55,970 bases of DNA from a bacterium (GCA_024278215.1 JAJRTR010000073.1:1-55970); one strand, 5' to 3'; shown: positions 43,509 through 52,756, counted from the stretch's first letter. Notes: generated from the letters alone by a model not told the origin. A program made the numbers and translations.

Positions 43509-44488
43509 TTGGAATTCTTCTCAGCAATAAGTTTTTCGAGCCACTTTCTTGTGCGCCCAAGTCCGTCTTCGATATCGACGCGGGGTCTCCATCCAAGTAC
43601 TTTCTGCGCTGCGGAACTGTCCCCGCACAGCTTCATTATTTCACTCTGAGGATGTATGTGCTTTATTCGCCTGATCTTCGAGCCTGTTTTATCGGGTGCC
43701 GAATCGACGACTGTACGCGCAAGTTTATTTATAGTAATATCGCTGCCCGTGGCGGCGTTCAGAGTGCGCCCCCACACCTTGCCCGACGTCGACGCGCGTA
43801 GCAGGAAATCGGCGCAGTCTTCGACATACAGCAAATCTCGTGTCTGGTGTCCCGTCCCATATATAAGGAGGTCTTCACCCCTGATCTGGCGAGTTAGAAA
43901 GATCGAAACCACCCCACCCTCACCCGTCGCCTTCTGGTGTGGTCCATACGTGTTGAACGGCCTTAGCACCGCAGTCGGCATACCATAGGCATGATAATAA
44001 GAAATCGTCATGTTTTCACCAGCCAGCTTCGCGCCCGCATAAGGCGAACGAGGCAGCACAGGATGCGTTTCATCTATCGCGCCTTCCGGCTTCGACAGAT
44101 CATATACCATGCACGTGCTCATGAAAACGAACTTCGTTCCTGCCGCACGACACGCTTCGAGCAGATAAAATGTGCCGTCCACATCCGACTCGAACGTCCG
44201 CACGGGATCGTCAATACTGTCCTGGACGACTATCTGAGCCGCAAGATGCAGGCAGATATCCGGCTTGATCTTCGCAACGAGGCCCCCCACCATTTTTCTC
44301 TGGCGTATGCTGCCTTTCTTCACTTCGGCAAGTCGAGGTTCATTCGCGAATTCCGCAAGATTCTCACGCAGTCCGTTCGAGAAATCATCAAGGACATATA
44401 CCCTGTGCGGCGTATCGTCGAGAAACGCTTTGACGACCCACCTGCCGATGAAGCCCGCTCCGCCTGTTATAAGTACGTTTTTTTTCAT
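43499..44488 (-). CDS. NAD-dependent sugar epimerase/dehydratase
   Basis: This 329-residue SDR-extended protein has the NAD loop NVLITGGAGFIGRWVV (TGxxGFIG), LDDFSNGLRENL, LHLAAQIVVQDSIDDPVRTF, catalytic Ser in MSTCMVYD, the YxxxK pair in SPYAGAKLAGE (Tyr, Lys), and AVLRPFNTYGPHQ. It is a UDP- or GDP-sugar 4-epimerase or dehydratase; the exact sugar cannot be told. The start at 44488 (MKKNVLITGG) begins the Rossmann fold; ATG 44551 adds 21 residues without homology. Four-gene sugar operons often have this pair, and here it feeds the DegT aminotransferase. Confidence 0.9.
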   Translation of the reverse strand: MKKNVLITGGAGFIGRWVVKAFLDDTPHRVYVLDDFSNGLRENLAEFANEPRLAEVKKGSIRQRKMVGGLVAKIKPDICLHLAAQIVVQDSIDDPVRTFESDVDGTFYLLEACRAAGTKFVFMSTCMVYDLSKPEGAIDETHPVLPRSPYAGAKLAGENMTISYYHAYGMPTAVLRPFNTYGPHQKATGEGGVVSIFLTRQIRGEDLLIYGTGHQTRDLLYVEDCADFLLRASTSGKVWGRTLNAATGSDITINKLARTVVDSAPDKTGSKIRRIKHIHPQSEIMKLCGDSSAAQKVLGWRPRVDIEDGLGRTRKWLEKLIAEKNSKWL

Positions 44489-44611
44489 AACGCTATTCCA
44501 GAAAAACCGAATGTATTTGCGCACGCACAGAAAAACCCAAATACCACGCATTCTTTAATATCGGCCATTATGCCCGGTTTATGAAATATCACGGAAAAAA
44601 AGATTGCACTG

Positions 44612-44620
44612 TGCTAAAAT
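44612..44620 (+). promoter_or_regulatory. Probable extended -10 promoter of tyrA
   Basis: TGCTAAAAT lies 61 bp before the tyrA ATG, in the divergent gap after the epimerase gene. It shares the TGCTA opening with the other promoter-like sites of the window. Confidence 0.35.
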
Positions 44621-44680
44621 ACATAATCGTGAAATCCTTGCCTGTGAATCGCACCGGCTGAACGGTTTGGGGATATCGAC

Positions 44681-45793
44681 ATGGATTCTGACTTTTTATT
44701 CGCACGAACAGCAATACTTGGGCTCGGCCTGCTGGGTGGCTCGATAGCGATTGCCGGAAAGAAGCGGGGACTGTTGAACAGAGTCGCCGGCTACGGACGC
44801 AAACCCGAGCGGCTCCGGTACGCGCTGGACAATAACATCGCCGACGAGACACATACGACACCCGAAGAAACTGTCAGGGATGCGGACCTTGTGATCGTAT
44901 GCACACCTGTCGGCCTGATACCGGAAATGATCGAGCGCATCGGACCGCATCTGCGCGACGGTGCGATTGTTACAGACGTAGGAAGTACAAAGCAGAATAT
45001 AGTGGAACATGCGGAGCGAGTGTTGCCCGGCACAGTCAGTTTCGTCGGTGGCCACCCGATGGCAGGCTCCGAGGAATCCGGTGTCGAAGCGGCAAATGAA
45101 GCACTGTTCGAAAACGCCCTTTGCATACTGACATCGTCGGCCGGCACGAATATCGGTGCACTCAACAAGCTCGAGCGGTTCTGGTCCGGCCTGAAAGCAA
45201 AGGTGCTTATCGCATCGCCGGAAGAACACGACCTGCTCGTCGCGGCCTCCAGCCACCTTGCGCATATAGTGGCCGTTTCACTCACTCGATGCGTCGAAAA
45301 AGTCAGTGAAGACAACGAAAAAGTTATTCCGCTTCTCGCGGGCGGATTCCGCGACACAACGAGAATCGCTTCCGGCAATCCCGAGATGTGGCGTGACATC
45401 TGCATCCAGAACAGGGACCATATACAGGCAGTCATCGACAGGTTCACCGAGTCGATATCCGAAATATCGGAACTTATAAGCGCAGGCAACGACAGCGCGC
45501 TGACCGATCTCTTTTCCGCAACCAAACTTTTTCGCGACGATCTGCCCGCGCGTGGCCGCGGTATCCTCGAACCAGTAAATGAGCTGCTGGTGGACGTAAC
45601 GGACAGGCCCGGTGTCATCGGCCAAATCGCTACCTCGCTCGGCAGCGGCGGGATAAACATCAGGAACATAAATGTTCAGCATGTCAGGGAAATAAAAGGC
45701 GGCACACTCAGTCTCATACTGGAAAAGGATTCCGATATGGAGCCCGCTATCGAGATTCTCATGCAACACGGTTTCTCGGCCCGTAAACGATGA
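44681..45793 (+). CDS. tyrA: Prephenate dehydrogenase with C-terminal ACT domain
   Basis: This enzyme makes 4-hydroxyphenylpyruvate in tyrosine synthesis. The NAD(P) loop AILGLGLLGGSIAIAGKKRG lies at residues about 8-27, followed by DADLVIVCTPVGLIPEMIE, TDVGSTKQNIVEHAE, FVGGHPMAGSEESGVEAA (with the conserved His and Ser) and the helical dimer domain (HIVAVSLTRCVEKV). Residues about 297-370 form an ACT domain (DRPGVIGQIATSLGSGGINI), which binds tyrosine for feedback inhibition in related enzymes. The length of 370 is normal. It stands alone, without aroA or other aromatic genes nearby, and converges on the methyltransferase gene. Confidence 0.9.
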   Translation: MDSDFLFARTAILGLGLLGGSIAIAGKKRGLLNRVAGYGRKPERLRYALDNNIADETHTTPEETVRDADLVIVCTPVGLIPEMIERIGPHLRDGAIVTDVGSTKQNIVEHAERVLPGTVSFVGGHPMAGSEESGVEAANEALFENALCILTSSAGTNIGALNKLERFWSGLKAKVLIASPEEHDLLVAASSHLAHIVAVSLTRCVEKVSEDNEKVIPLLAGGFRDTTRIASGNPEMWRDICIQNRDHIQAVIDRFTESISEISELISAGNDSALTDLFSATKLFRDDLPARGRGILEPVNELLVDVTDRPGVIGQIATSLGSGGINIRNINVQHVREIKGGTLSLILEKDSDMEPAIEILMQHGFSARKR

Positions 45794-45850
45794 GGCGATG
45801 AACGCGGCAGGAGCGTTCAGGCTATGCGTTCCGGGCCAGAGCCAACTTTA

Positions 45851-46849
45851 TTAACGCAGTTTGAGTTTTGCGCCTTCTTTTCTCTTTGCCGCGCCGGTTT
45901 CTGCTTCATCCTTTCGGAAGATAAGTATGCTGTAGTGGACAATATTGGGTACATAAGTGTGAGGATAGCCGTAGGGACGTAGTTTTTCTGCTTTGTTTTC
46001 CCATATTTTTTCACCTTTTAGTATGAAGCCTGCGTCTTCGGCGACTGATGTGAAATAAGGCGCCATGAATACGTAGCGGCTTTTGTTGTAGAGATTTCTT
46101 GTAAAAACGGCGATGTATTTTTTATTTTTCAGCCCTTTGTAACAGTTGACGAGCACCTGTCGAATGAAGTCGAAATATTCTTCGAGCGGTTTTTCGGGCG
46201 GTTCGGCTTCGGGCATCCACTCTTCGGGTGTGAGCGGGTCGGGCGGGTCGACAACAATGAAATCGATAGTGTCGGGCGGAATGTAGGCTGTCATGTATGC
46301 GGAATCGCCGAAAACAAGCTTCTGTCGTTCGATGCTTTCCTGCTTGCATATCTTGTAGTAGATGTCGATCCAGTCCTGGTTGATCTCGAAACCGATGGCA
46401 TCGCGACCGAGCAGGGATGCGGAGAGCAGGGAGGTGCCTGTGCCGGCGAAGGGGTCGACGATGTGGTCGCCCTGTTTGGTGAAGAAGGCGATAAGCTGTC
46501 CGATGAGGTGAGGGCTTTTATAGTCGGGATGGTGGCGGCGCATGTCGTGTCCGAGTATGTGCGGGAATTTCGGATTGAAAACTGTGCGAGTGAAGGTGAG
46601 CCATTCGCCGCTGGAAAGCTCGTTCATTTTATTCTTTTTATCCTGCTTGAAAGTCCGCTCATTGAGGAAAGGAAAATTGGTCATGTAGTCGAACTCGGGA
46701 GCCTTCTCTTCGACTCTGAAAGTTCTGAGCAGGTTAAGGAGATCGCGGCAGTTTTCCGCATGTGTGCATGAGGGACACATATAGATGGGACTGCGGCAAT
46801 AGAAAGAGAGCTCTTCTTCTGATTTTACATCTTTCAGGTCTTTTGACAT
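45851..46849 (-). CDS. Orphan DNA methyltransferase-like protein with N-terminal Cys cluster
   Basis: This 332-residue protein resembles N6-adenine/N4-cytosine DNA methyltransferases. KSPHLIGQLIAFFT (residues 111-124) is a motif X-like segment, VDPFAGTGTSLLSASLLGRD (131-150) is motif I for S-adenosylmethionine, and FIVVDPPD (197-204) is motif IV. Motif IV normally reads (D/N/S)PP(Y/F); here it ends in Asp, so catalysis is uncertain. Residues 18-34 contain four cysteines (CRSP, CPSC, HAENC) that could bind zinc or a cluster, an unusual addition. No restriction gene is nearby. It starts 1 bp after the HD-GYP stop, so the two are coupled. Confidence 0.75.
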   Translation of the reverse strand: MSKDLKDVKSEEELSFYCRSPIYMCPSCTHAENCRDLLNLLRTFRVEEKAPEFDYMTNFPFLNERTFKQDKKNKMNELSSGEWLTFTRTVFNPKFPHILGHDMRRHHPDYKSPHLIGQLIAFFTKQGDHIVDPFAGTGTSLLSASLLGRDAIGFEINQDWIDIYYKICKQESIERQKLVFGDSAYMTAYIPPDTIDFIVVDPPDPLTPEEWMPEAEPPEKPLEEYFDFIRQVLVNCYKGLKNKKYIAVFTRNLYNKSRYVFMAPYFTSVAEDAGFILKGEKIWENKAEKLRPYGYPHTYVPNIVHYSILIFRKDEAETGAAKRKEGAKLKLR

Positions 46850-46850
46850 G

Positions 46851-48272
46851 TCATACGATGGGTTCTTTCCGGAAGTCTGTGGATTCGCCGAGGTAGAGGT
46901 CTTTCAGGTTTTTCAGGTTGAGCACCTTGCCTTCGACCTGTTTGTTGGGGTCGGTGTAGCACTTGATGAGTTCGACGACGGGTCTGTCCGGTCGCCCCTT
47001 ATTCTGCTCTTTAATCACACATTTAAATATCGGGTCGGTGGATTTAACATGGTAGAGGTCGACGACCTCGCCGACTTCGTAGAGCATTAGTATCTGTTCG
47101 AAAGCGATAACAAGGTCCCTGTCGAACATAGGCTCGACGATTGTGCCGTCCGGTGTTGTTTTGACTTCCGAGGAATCGTACAGCCACTCGAGTACTTTTG
47201 CGCGCGAGAATTTTTTTCGCCAGGGCCGGTCTATCACCATGGAGTCGAAACAATCGATCATGCCAAGAATCTTAGCGAACGTGTGCAGCTTCGTTTTATG
47301 TTTGGGGTAGCCGGAGCCGTCGAGCCGTTCGTGGTGGTTCTCGATAGTAGTTTTCGCGAGCGGCCGGTTGGTGAAAAAGATATGATACTGGATCACGTTC
47401 ATTGTGACTTCGACATGTTTTTTCAGTATGTTGTGTTCTTCCGGTCCGATGCGACCGTCCTTGAAGAGTATCTCGGCCATGCCGTCGTGGAGATAGCCGA
47501 CATCGTGCATGAAAGCCGCAAGCGTGCCGCTCATGACTTCTTCGTCGCTGTAAAAGAAAAGAGTCTCTTTCCGTTTCTTGTGGTCGAATCCCGGTGAATA
47601 TTTGAGTTCCGAACTCACCGCTCCTTTTTTCTTGAGGTCGGCGTTGTACCTTTGCAGGGTCGCCAGGAAATAGAGACCGCAGTTTGCCATGTGATTGAAA
47701 AGATAGCTGCCCTCGATCCGGTTGTCGTTAAGATTCAACTGCACTTTATCAATTTCGTGTGGTGCGAACTCTTTTTCAATGAGATCGTAGCACATGCTCT
47801 GGAACTTCTCGAGTTTCTTGACACTGATAACAGACTCAGAGAATATCTTCAGTGCCTTAATCTGAGACGGCGGCCTGTCGGGGTCGAGGGTTGTGAGCGC
47901 GCCTCTTTTCATCAGCGCTCCGGCACCCCGGCTGATATTCCTGATCCGGAGCATTTCACGCTGAGGATCCTTTTCAGTCATTATGTCTGCAAGACTAACT
48001 GCGATATCATTCTTCAACAGGCTGTACTTTTCCGTCTTCGAAAGCTGGTCGGCCTCCTCCTCGTCGTCGTCGCCCGACAGTATATGCACCTGCTGCTCAT
48101 CCTTGCCCCTTACCCATACTTCATGGAAACCGAGCCGTTTGAGTGCGGCCAGCACTGTTTCGGAAACCGGCACGCCGGAACTGAACCCTTTCACACCGGT
48201 TCCGAGAATAACCGGCCGCGCCAGCACAAGTTCTTCATTCAGATCGATCTCATCAAGTGTAATCTTCTGCAT
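46851..48272 (-). CDS. HD-GYP domain protein, probable cyclic di-GMP phosphodiesterase
   Basis: This 473-residue protein has HD-GYP signatures: HD pair His256/Asp257 (AFMHDVGYLHDG), then NHHERLDGSGYP (His313, His314, GYP 321-323) and the helix KILGMIDCFDSM. The N-terminal ~80 residues (LVLARPVILGTGVKGFSSGVPVSETVLAAL) form a DUF3391-like partner domain common in this group. HD-GYP proteins break down cyclic di-GMP, linking the gene to motility or biofilm control. Acidic stretch DDDEEEADQ at 69-77 separates the domains. It is the upstream member of a coupled pair with the methyltransferase. Confidence 0.85.
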   Translation of the reverse strand: MQKITLDEIDLNEELVLARPVILGTGVKGFSSGVPVSETVLAALKRLGFHEVWVRGKDEQQVHILSGDDDEEEADQLSKTEKYSLLKNDIAVSLADIMTEKDPQREMLRIRNISRGAGALMKRGALTTLDPDRPPSQIKALKIFSESVISVKKLEKFQSMCYDLIEKEFAPHEIDKVQLNLNDNRIEGSYLFNHMANCGLYFLATLQRYNADLKKKGAVSSELKYSPGFDHKKRKETLFFYSDEEVMSGTLAAFMHDVGYLHDGMAEILFKDGRIGPEEHNILKKHVEVTMNVIQYHIFFTNRPLAKTTIENHHERLDGSGYPKHKTKLHTFAKILGMIDCFDSMVIDRPWRKKFSRAKVLEWLYDSSEVKTTPDGTIVEPMFDRDLVIAFEQILMLYEVGEVVDLYHVKSTDPIFKCVIKEQNKGRPDRPVVELIKCYTDPNKQVEGKVLNLKNLKDLYLGESTDFRKEPIV

Positions 48273-48440
48273 TTTTTTATTTTCTATAATTTAGTCTTTA
48301 TTGACCATTATTGTAACATGCTTTTTGATTCAATGGAACCAAAAAGCTCCTATTTAATATATTATTCGCGTTTCTTAATAAAATCAAACTAAAAACCTTA
48401 GAAAAGTGACACAGCGTCGTTGACATGACAGTGAGCCCTT

Positions 48441-48690
48441 GTCCGCCGTAAGCGACAGGCATTCTCCCGATTTTTGGCCCGCATTGGTGAAATATGCGGG
48501 ATAAAAGTTTTATGGTGAAAGTCGGCGCTTTCAGTTGCGCCGTTCCCATGGTGGACACATGGAAAGATGAAAAAGGGTGGCCCCCGGGAATGATGAAAAT
48601 CTGTGTGCCGTGCTCAAACCGCATTTATTTGGGCACGAAAATGCGACCTTTTTGGTTCCGGCTATGCGGGGTTAATGTGTGAGGAGATAA
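48441..48690. repeat. Intergenic repeat family 2, full composite copy
   Basis: The core CCCGCATTGGTGAAATATGC (48478-48500) is preceded by GCCGTAAGCGACAGGCATTC and followed by TGGTGAAAGTCGGCGCTTTC, which matches 25913-25932. It occupies most of the gap 48273-48708. The remaining sequence is A+T-rich, with no frame. Confidence 0.65.
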
Positions 48691-48708
48691 AAGTACAGGT
48701 AACTCATC

Positions 48709-49953
48709 TTATTTCAGATTCATGACCTGTCCGGGGGCAATGCGGAAAGCCGTGGTCGGAGAATAATCAGTGATGATCGCAGTTTCCATATCGAGATGTA
48801 CGCCTGTCGCAGTGAAAGCGACATAAACGCCTTCAACAGGCGGTTCGATAGTCTCGCGTTGCAATGAGATAAATATTTCGTTTCCCCTTTTTTCACAATT
48901 CACGATACCTGTATCGTTTATCCAGTGCCGGCCGCGCCTGATGATAGCGGCGCACGATTGTGTGATGCAGCGGCCTTCACGTTCATTATGCTCGCGCTGC
49001 ATTATGACGTTTTTGTCTTCCTCATCTGTAAAAGGGGGACAGGGCGCGCGGGTACACGGTGCGTTCGGTTCGTTGTTAAACTCGGTTTCGCCGAATCCCG
49101 TGCGGTAACTTGAGCATGTGGAACTGAGGAAATAGAGTGGTGAAAAAAGAACGAAAGTTGTTTTATGATAGGGATCGACATCAGTCGGGCGACCGGGATC
49201 GTAAAGTGCGAGAAGATAGAAGTAGTAATTGGCGGGAAAAAGTTCGCCTTCCGCTATGTCGCCGACTGCCTGTATCCTGAAATAGAAACGCCGATCATCT
49301 ATAGCGATCCACGATTTTGTCAGATCGAGTGCGGGGTCTATGGCGAAATTTTTCGTTTTCTCATAAGTGGAATCCTCAGACATCGGAAAGAAACAATCTT
49401 TTGAGCCGGGATGAGGTTCAGTAGTCTCGCAGGGCAATTCGATGTACGTATTCCTGTCTTCATCGCCAAGGCGCGCAAGATAATACAGCGAATCCGCATC
49501 GCGCGGCAGTTTTATTTCTGCTTTCCATCTTTTCTCGACAGGCTCGAGATCGGGAATCACCCCAACCCAGTTTTCCGTGCCGTTCGTTGAATACGCGAAC
49601 TTCGCTTTCAGACCTATCATATATTCTACGTCGGTGTCCTTGGGAGTCATGTAGATGTCCATACTTTCGCCCGCGCGCGGCGAAGACGGCAGTATTTCCA
49701 TTTTATCCAGAATCGGCGGTTTGAGCCTGTCTCGAACGCGTTTAATCAGGAAATCGATACCTGTTGGAAGCTCGACATCATCCTCGGAAGAACACTCCTG
49801 CTGGCAGGAGAAAAGACCGTCCTTATTGCGCGGAAAACACACATTCGAGCACACTTCTTCGCTGAGTTCATCTACAGCGCGCGCCTGCTGCACAAATAAA
49901 ACATGCGGTGCAAGCACCGTAACAAAAACCAATATCCATATTGTATTTCTCAT
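48709..49953 (-). CDS. Secreted cysteine-rich protein of unknown function
   Basis: This 414-residue protein has a signal peptide (residues 1-26, ending QQARA) followed by two Cys pairs (VCSNVCFP, FSCQQECSS). An Ig-like beta region (ILPSSPRAGESMDIYMTPKD, LYYLARLGDEDRNTYIELPC) lies at about 85-180. The C-terminal half has further cysteines (SSTCSSY, CTRAPCPPF, RCITQSCAAII) and ends FRIAPGQVMNLK. It is probably exported and stabilised by disulfides. There is no catalytic motif or membrane anchor. I do not recognise the family. Confidence 0.75.
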   Translation of the reverse strand: MRNTIWILVFVTVLAPHVLFVQQARAVDELSEEVCSNVCFPRNKDGLFSCQQECSSEDDVELPTGIDFLIKRVRDRLKPPILDKMEILPSSPRAGESMDIYMTPKDTDVEYMIGLKAKFAYSTNGTENWVGVIPDLEPVEKRWKAEIKLPRDADSLYYLARLGDEDRNTYIELPCETTEPHPGSKDCFFPMSEDSTYEKTKNFAIDPALDLTKSWIAIDDRRFYFRIQAVGDIAEGELFPANYYFYLLALYDPGRPTDVDPYHKTTFVLFSPLYFLSSTCSSYRTGFGETEFNNEPNAPCTRAPCPPFTDEEDKNVIMQREHNEREGRCITQSCAAIIRRGRHWINDTGIVNCEKRGNEIFISLQRETIEPPVEGVYVAFTATGVHLDMETAIITDYSPTTAFRIAPGQVMNLK

Positions 49954-50010
49954 GCGTTATAGTTTAACACCGGTCATGAATATGATGAAGTAAAACAGAA
50001 TTATTATTGG

Positions 50011-50240
50011 CTGTTCACGAGAACAGGATTTGTGAAAACTGCCATTATTTTACCGGATATTCTTCACTCTGCGTGGTAAAGACAGCCGCTGTTTTTGAGT
50101 TTTCACAGCACTATCTGAAAAGCCTGGAATGCAATAACGTAAGTTTTTGCGAAATGGGTCTTTTCTTTTCAAGTGACACTGCACCTGCAACGACATAGTC
50201 GTTGCATTCCAAAGCATTTCAAATACATACCTGTGAACAG
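50011..50240. repeat. 230-bp element with short terminal inverted repeats and a nested hairpin
   Basis: CTGTTCAC at the left end pairs with GTGAACAG at the right end. Inside, GGAATGCAA (50125-50133) pairs with TTGCATTCC (50202-50210), and TGCAACGAC-ATA-GTCGTTGCA (50186-50206) is a perfect hairpin. The gap 49954-50449 has no reliable gene; a 63-residue frame inside it looks spurious. Confidence 0.5.
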
Positions 50241-50449
50241 TTATCTTTATTGGAGGTTTCCCGTGCTGGTGAAGCAGGCGCGATGAGGTTACTTTAATGC
50301 GGTGCACATAATTCATAGTGAATTTGCGATGCCTGTGTTCCCTAATGTAATTGAACTGTGTTTTTCTTGATTTTACATACGATATTTCTATTGATAGCCG
50401 CTATAATAACAATATTATGCCCAAAGCGATTCGGGACGAGGTTCAGTTT

Positions 50450-52756
50450 ATGCCGCATAAATATACAGGAATAAAAACATTCATTCCGGTGATATTGATT
50501 TTAGTTATTTCCGTTTGCTCTCGGTCTGCCGCGTTTGAGAACACTGGAAACAATGCGGCGCAGATTGATCTGTTTCAGGCGTATCCGTGGTTGAAGGACA
50601 GGATTGCGCTCAGCCAGGAATATGATTTGTCGAAGAGCAGGCCGGCTATGTCGTCGCGGGGCGTGTACGGCGTAGGAAACGGACGTGTATTTGCGCTCGT
50701 GGGTGTCGGCCTGCCCCAGAATACGCTCACTAATCTTGTCGGGCCTGTTTATGAGAAATCAGAAACCGTGCAATTCACCCCGGTATGGAACAGGTTGATA
50801 AGAAACAACGCTGAGATTACGCAAAAACCTGTGGAGAATATAGAACTGCCGAAATGCCTTTTATATCGCGTGCGAGGGGCGGCTATCGTGGTAAACAGGG
50901 AAAGCAACGGCGGCGTTTCGATGTATTCGGTTACTTATGCGCCGCCGGGCGATGAAACAATTTACAGGATAGTTACAGTCAGGAACGAAACGAAAGAACC
51001 GGTGGAGGGGCTGTCACTTGTTGTCGAATCGCACACGATAGAGGAGACGGCGGAGGTGTTCGCCGGAAGCGCGCTCTCGTATAAGTCCGGAGACAGGATA
51101 ATGTTGATAGACCTTCCCGGCGCATCGGCGAAAGCGGCGCCGGGCAAACTCGAGTTTCCCCTGGGCGTACTTGCGCCGGGCGGTGAGGCGGCGGCAATCG
51201 TCAGGATTTCATTTTTCAGGGATGAAGTCGACAGGGGGAAAATCGAGTCGGCCCCGGAATCGTTCTATCCGAAACTCGAAGAAACCCGCGCATACTGGCA
51301 CAACTGGCTCGACGGTTCTCTTTCGGCCCGGTCGTCCGATAAAAAACTCGCGGACTTGTTTGAAAACACGCTCGTGATGCTCAAAACACAGATTGTCGAA
51401 AGCAACGGCGCGCTGGTCGTCATGGCAAGATATTCGGGCGCGTGGTGTCGCGATGCTTACGGCCCGATAAGGTATCTGCTGTGGGGCGGAAAATATAAAG
51501 ATGCGGGCCGGATCGCTGCCTACTACGATTACGCTACCCGCCTGACGGGTTTCAGGAACCGCTACAATGCCGACCTGGATATTAAGGCGGCCCCTGAAGA
51601 ATTCGACTGGCAGATGCTCGACCCGCTGCAGGGCGATGATCCGAACATACTTATCCTTCACATCTACAACTATTATCGTTTCACAGGCGACAGAGATTTT
51701 ATCAGGGAACATTACGGCTTTATGCGCCGCAATATGCTGGGACAGAAATATGATAACTTCATGATGCCTTTTCATGGCGATGAGACTTTCCAGGTGTATG
51801 TGATGATGGCCGAATCCGCTGCCATGCGCGATTTCTATTCGGTGGATACGAATTTCTGGTATACGGTTGCTGCGGAGGCGATGGCGGATATGGCCGGGCA
51901 GATCGGCGAAAAAGAGGATGCCGCTCTATTCAGGAAGCTTGCGAAACAATGCCGCGCCGTCACCGATGAAACCTACTGGCGGGAAGACAGCGGCTTTTAT
52001 ATACCTTATAAAAGGAAAGACACATTGGAGCCTGCGCAGTACCCGTTTGCCAACATAAATCTGCATCCGCTCTGGAACGGTTACGGCAAACCGGCGGATA
52101 GAAAACAAAAAAAGAACCTGCTTAAGACTGTAAAAACTCTTATGTCGAAAAACGGAACAATCAACACCACTCCCCGCGTGAGCTACTACACGGGAATGAC
52201 ACCGGGACTGCTCCTGTACGACCTGAAAAAAATGGGCGCGTACAGGGTTGCCGACCGCGCGTTCACTGCAATGACGAAGGTAATAATGTCGCCGACCGGC
52301 GAATTTGCCGAAGCTTATGACGGCAAGGACCGATGGATAAATTATGCCGCAAATCCTAATCTATACCGTCCATGGGAGACTGCGATTGATGTCGAGGCGC
52401 TGCTCTATTACATACTCGGAATGGAGTACGACCACACTGAAAACCTGTTGACGCTCTATCCCTGTCTGCCCCCCGGTGTCGGCTGGATAGAATTCAGTGA
52501 TCTTCACGCGGGTCCGGCTTCTATCGACATCGGGATAAAGAAGAGTGATTCGGGAACGATCGAAGTCAATATCAGAAATTCGGGGGAAGGTTCTGTCGGT
52601 GTGCAGGTTTATATGGAAGCCGACATGGGCCGCGACACACCGGAAGGCGCGGTGAATTTCGACACTCACGCATGGGCGCGCCGCTTATGGTTATATAAAA
52701 GCAACCTCGCGCCTGGAATGGAAATGAAGAATATCAGCGGCACTATTTCACGTTGA
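50450..52756 (+). CDS. Secreted six-hairpin (alpha/alpha)6 glycosidase-like protein
   Basis: This is a 768-residue exported protein (signal peptide residues 1-29, FIPVILILVISVCSRSAA). The N-terminal half is beta-rich (about 30-290: GVYGVGNGRVFALVGVGLPQ, VTYAPPGDETIYRIVTVRN), like the supersandwich domain of GH15, GH63, GH65 and GH78 enzymes. From about 295 the (alpha/alpha)6 part contains MARYSGAWCRDAYGPIRYLL, TNFWYTVAAEAMADMAGQIG, DETYWREDSGFYI and ETAIDVEALLYYILGMEYD. Acid residues in WCRDAYG and DETYWRED are candidate catalytic residues. It ends with a beta domain (SIDIGIKKSDSGTIEVNI). The start at 50450 has GAGG upstream; the earlier ATGs at 50351 and 50417 lack a ribosome site. Substrate unknown. 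Confidence 0.7.
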   Translation: MPHKYTGIKTFIPVILILVISVCSRSAAFENTGNNAAQIDLFQAYPWLKDRIALSQEYDLSKSRPAMSSRGVYGVGNGRVFALVGVGLPQNTLTNLVGPVYEKSETVQFTPVWNRLIRNNAEITQKPVENIELPKCLLYRVRGAAIVVNRESNGGVSMYSVTYAPPGDETIYRIVTVRNETKEPVEGLSLVVESHTIEETAEVFAGSALSYKSGDRIMLIDLPGASAKAAPGKLEFPLGVLAPGGEAAAIVRISFFRDEVDRGKIESAPESFYPKLEETRAYWHNWLDGSLSARSSDKKLADLFENTLVMLKTQIVESNGALVVMARYSGAWCRDAYGPIRYLLWGGKYKDAGRIAAYYDYATRLTGFRNRYNADLDIKAAPEEFDWQMLDPLQGDDPNILILHIYNYYRFTGDRDFIREHYGFMRRNMLGQKYDNFMMPFHGDETFQVYVMMAESAAMRDFYSVDTNFWYTVAAEAMADMAGQIGEKEDAALFRKLAKQCRAVTDETYWREDSGFYIPYKRKDTLEPAQYPFANINLHPLWNGYGKPADRKQKKNLLKTVKTLMSKNGTINTTPRVSYYTGMTPGLLLYDLKKMGAYRVADRAFTAMTKVIMSPTGEFAEAYDGKDRWINYAANPNLYRPWETAIDVEALLYYILGMEYDHTENLLTLYPCLPPGVGWIEFSDLHAGPASIDIGIKKSDSGTIEVNIRNSGEGSVGVQVYMEADMGRDTPEGAVNFDTHAWARRLWLYKSNLAPGMEMKNISGTISR

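Noticed and set aside
50011-50026. CTGTTC-ACGA-GAACAG as a LexA/SOS box
   Set aside because: Known Gram-positive-type boxes have GAAC-N4-GTTC; here the half-sites are in the opposite order, and the site is the end of an element instead.
50007-50198. 63-codon frame with two CxxC-like pairs
   Set aside because: It lies inside the palindromic element, has no ribosome site and no regular secondary-structure pattern.
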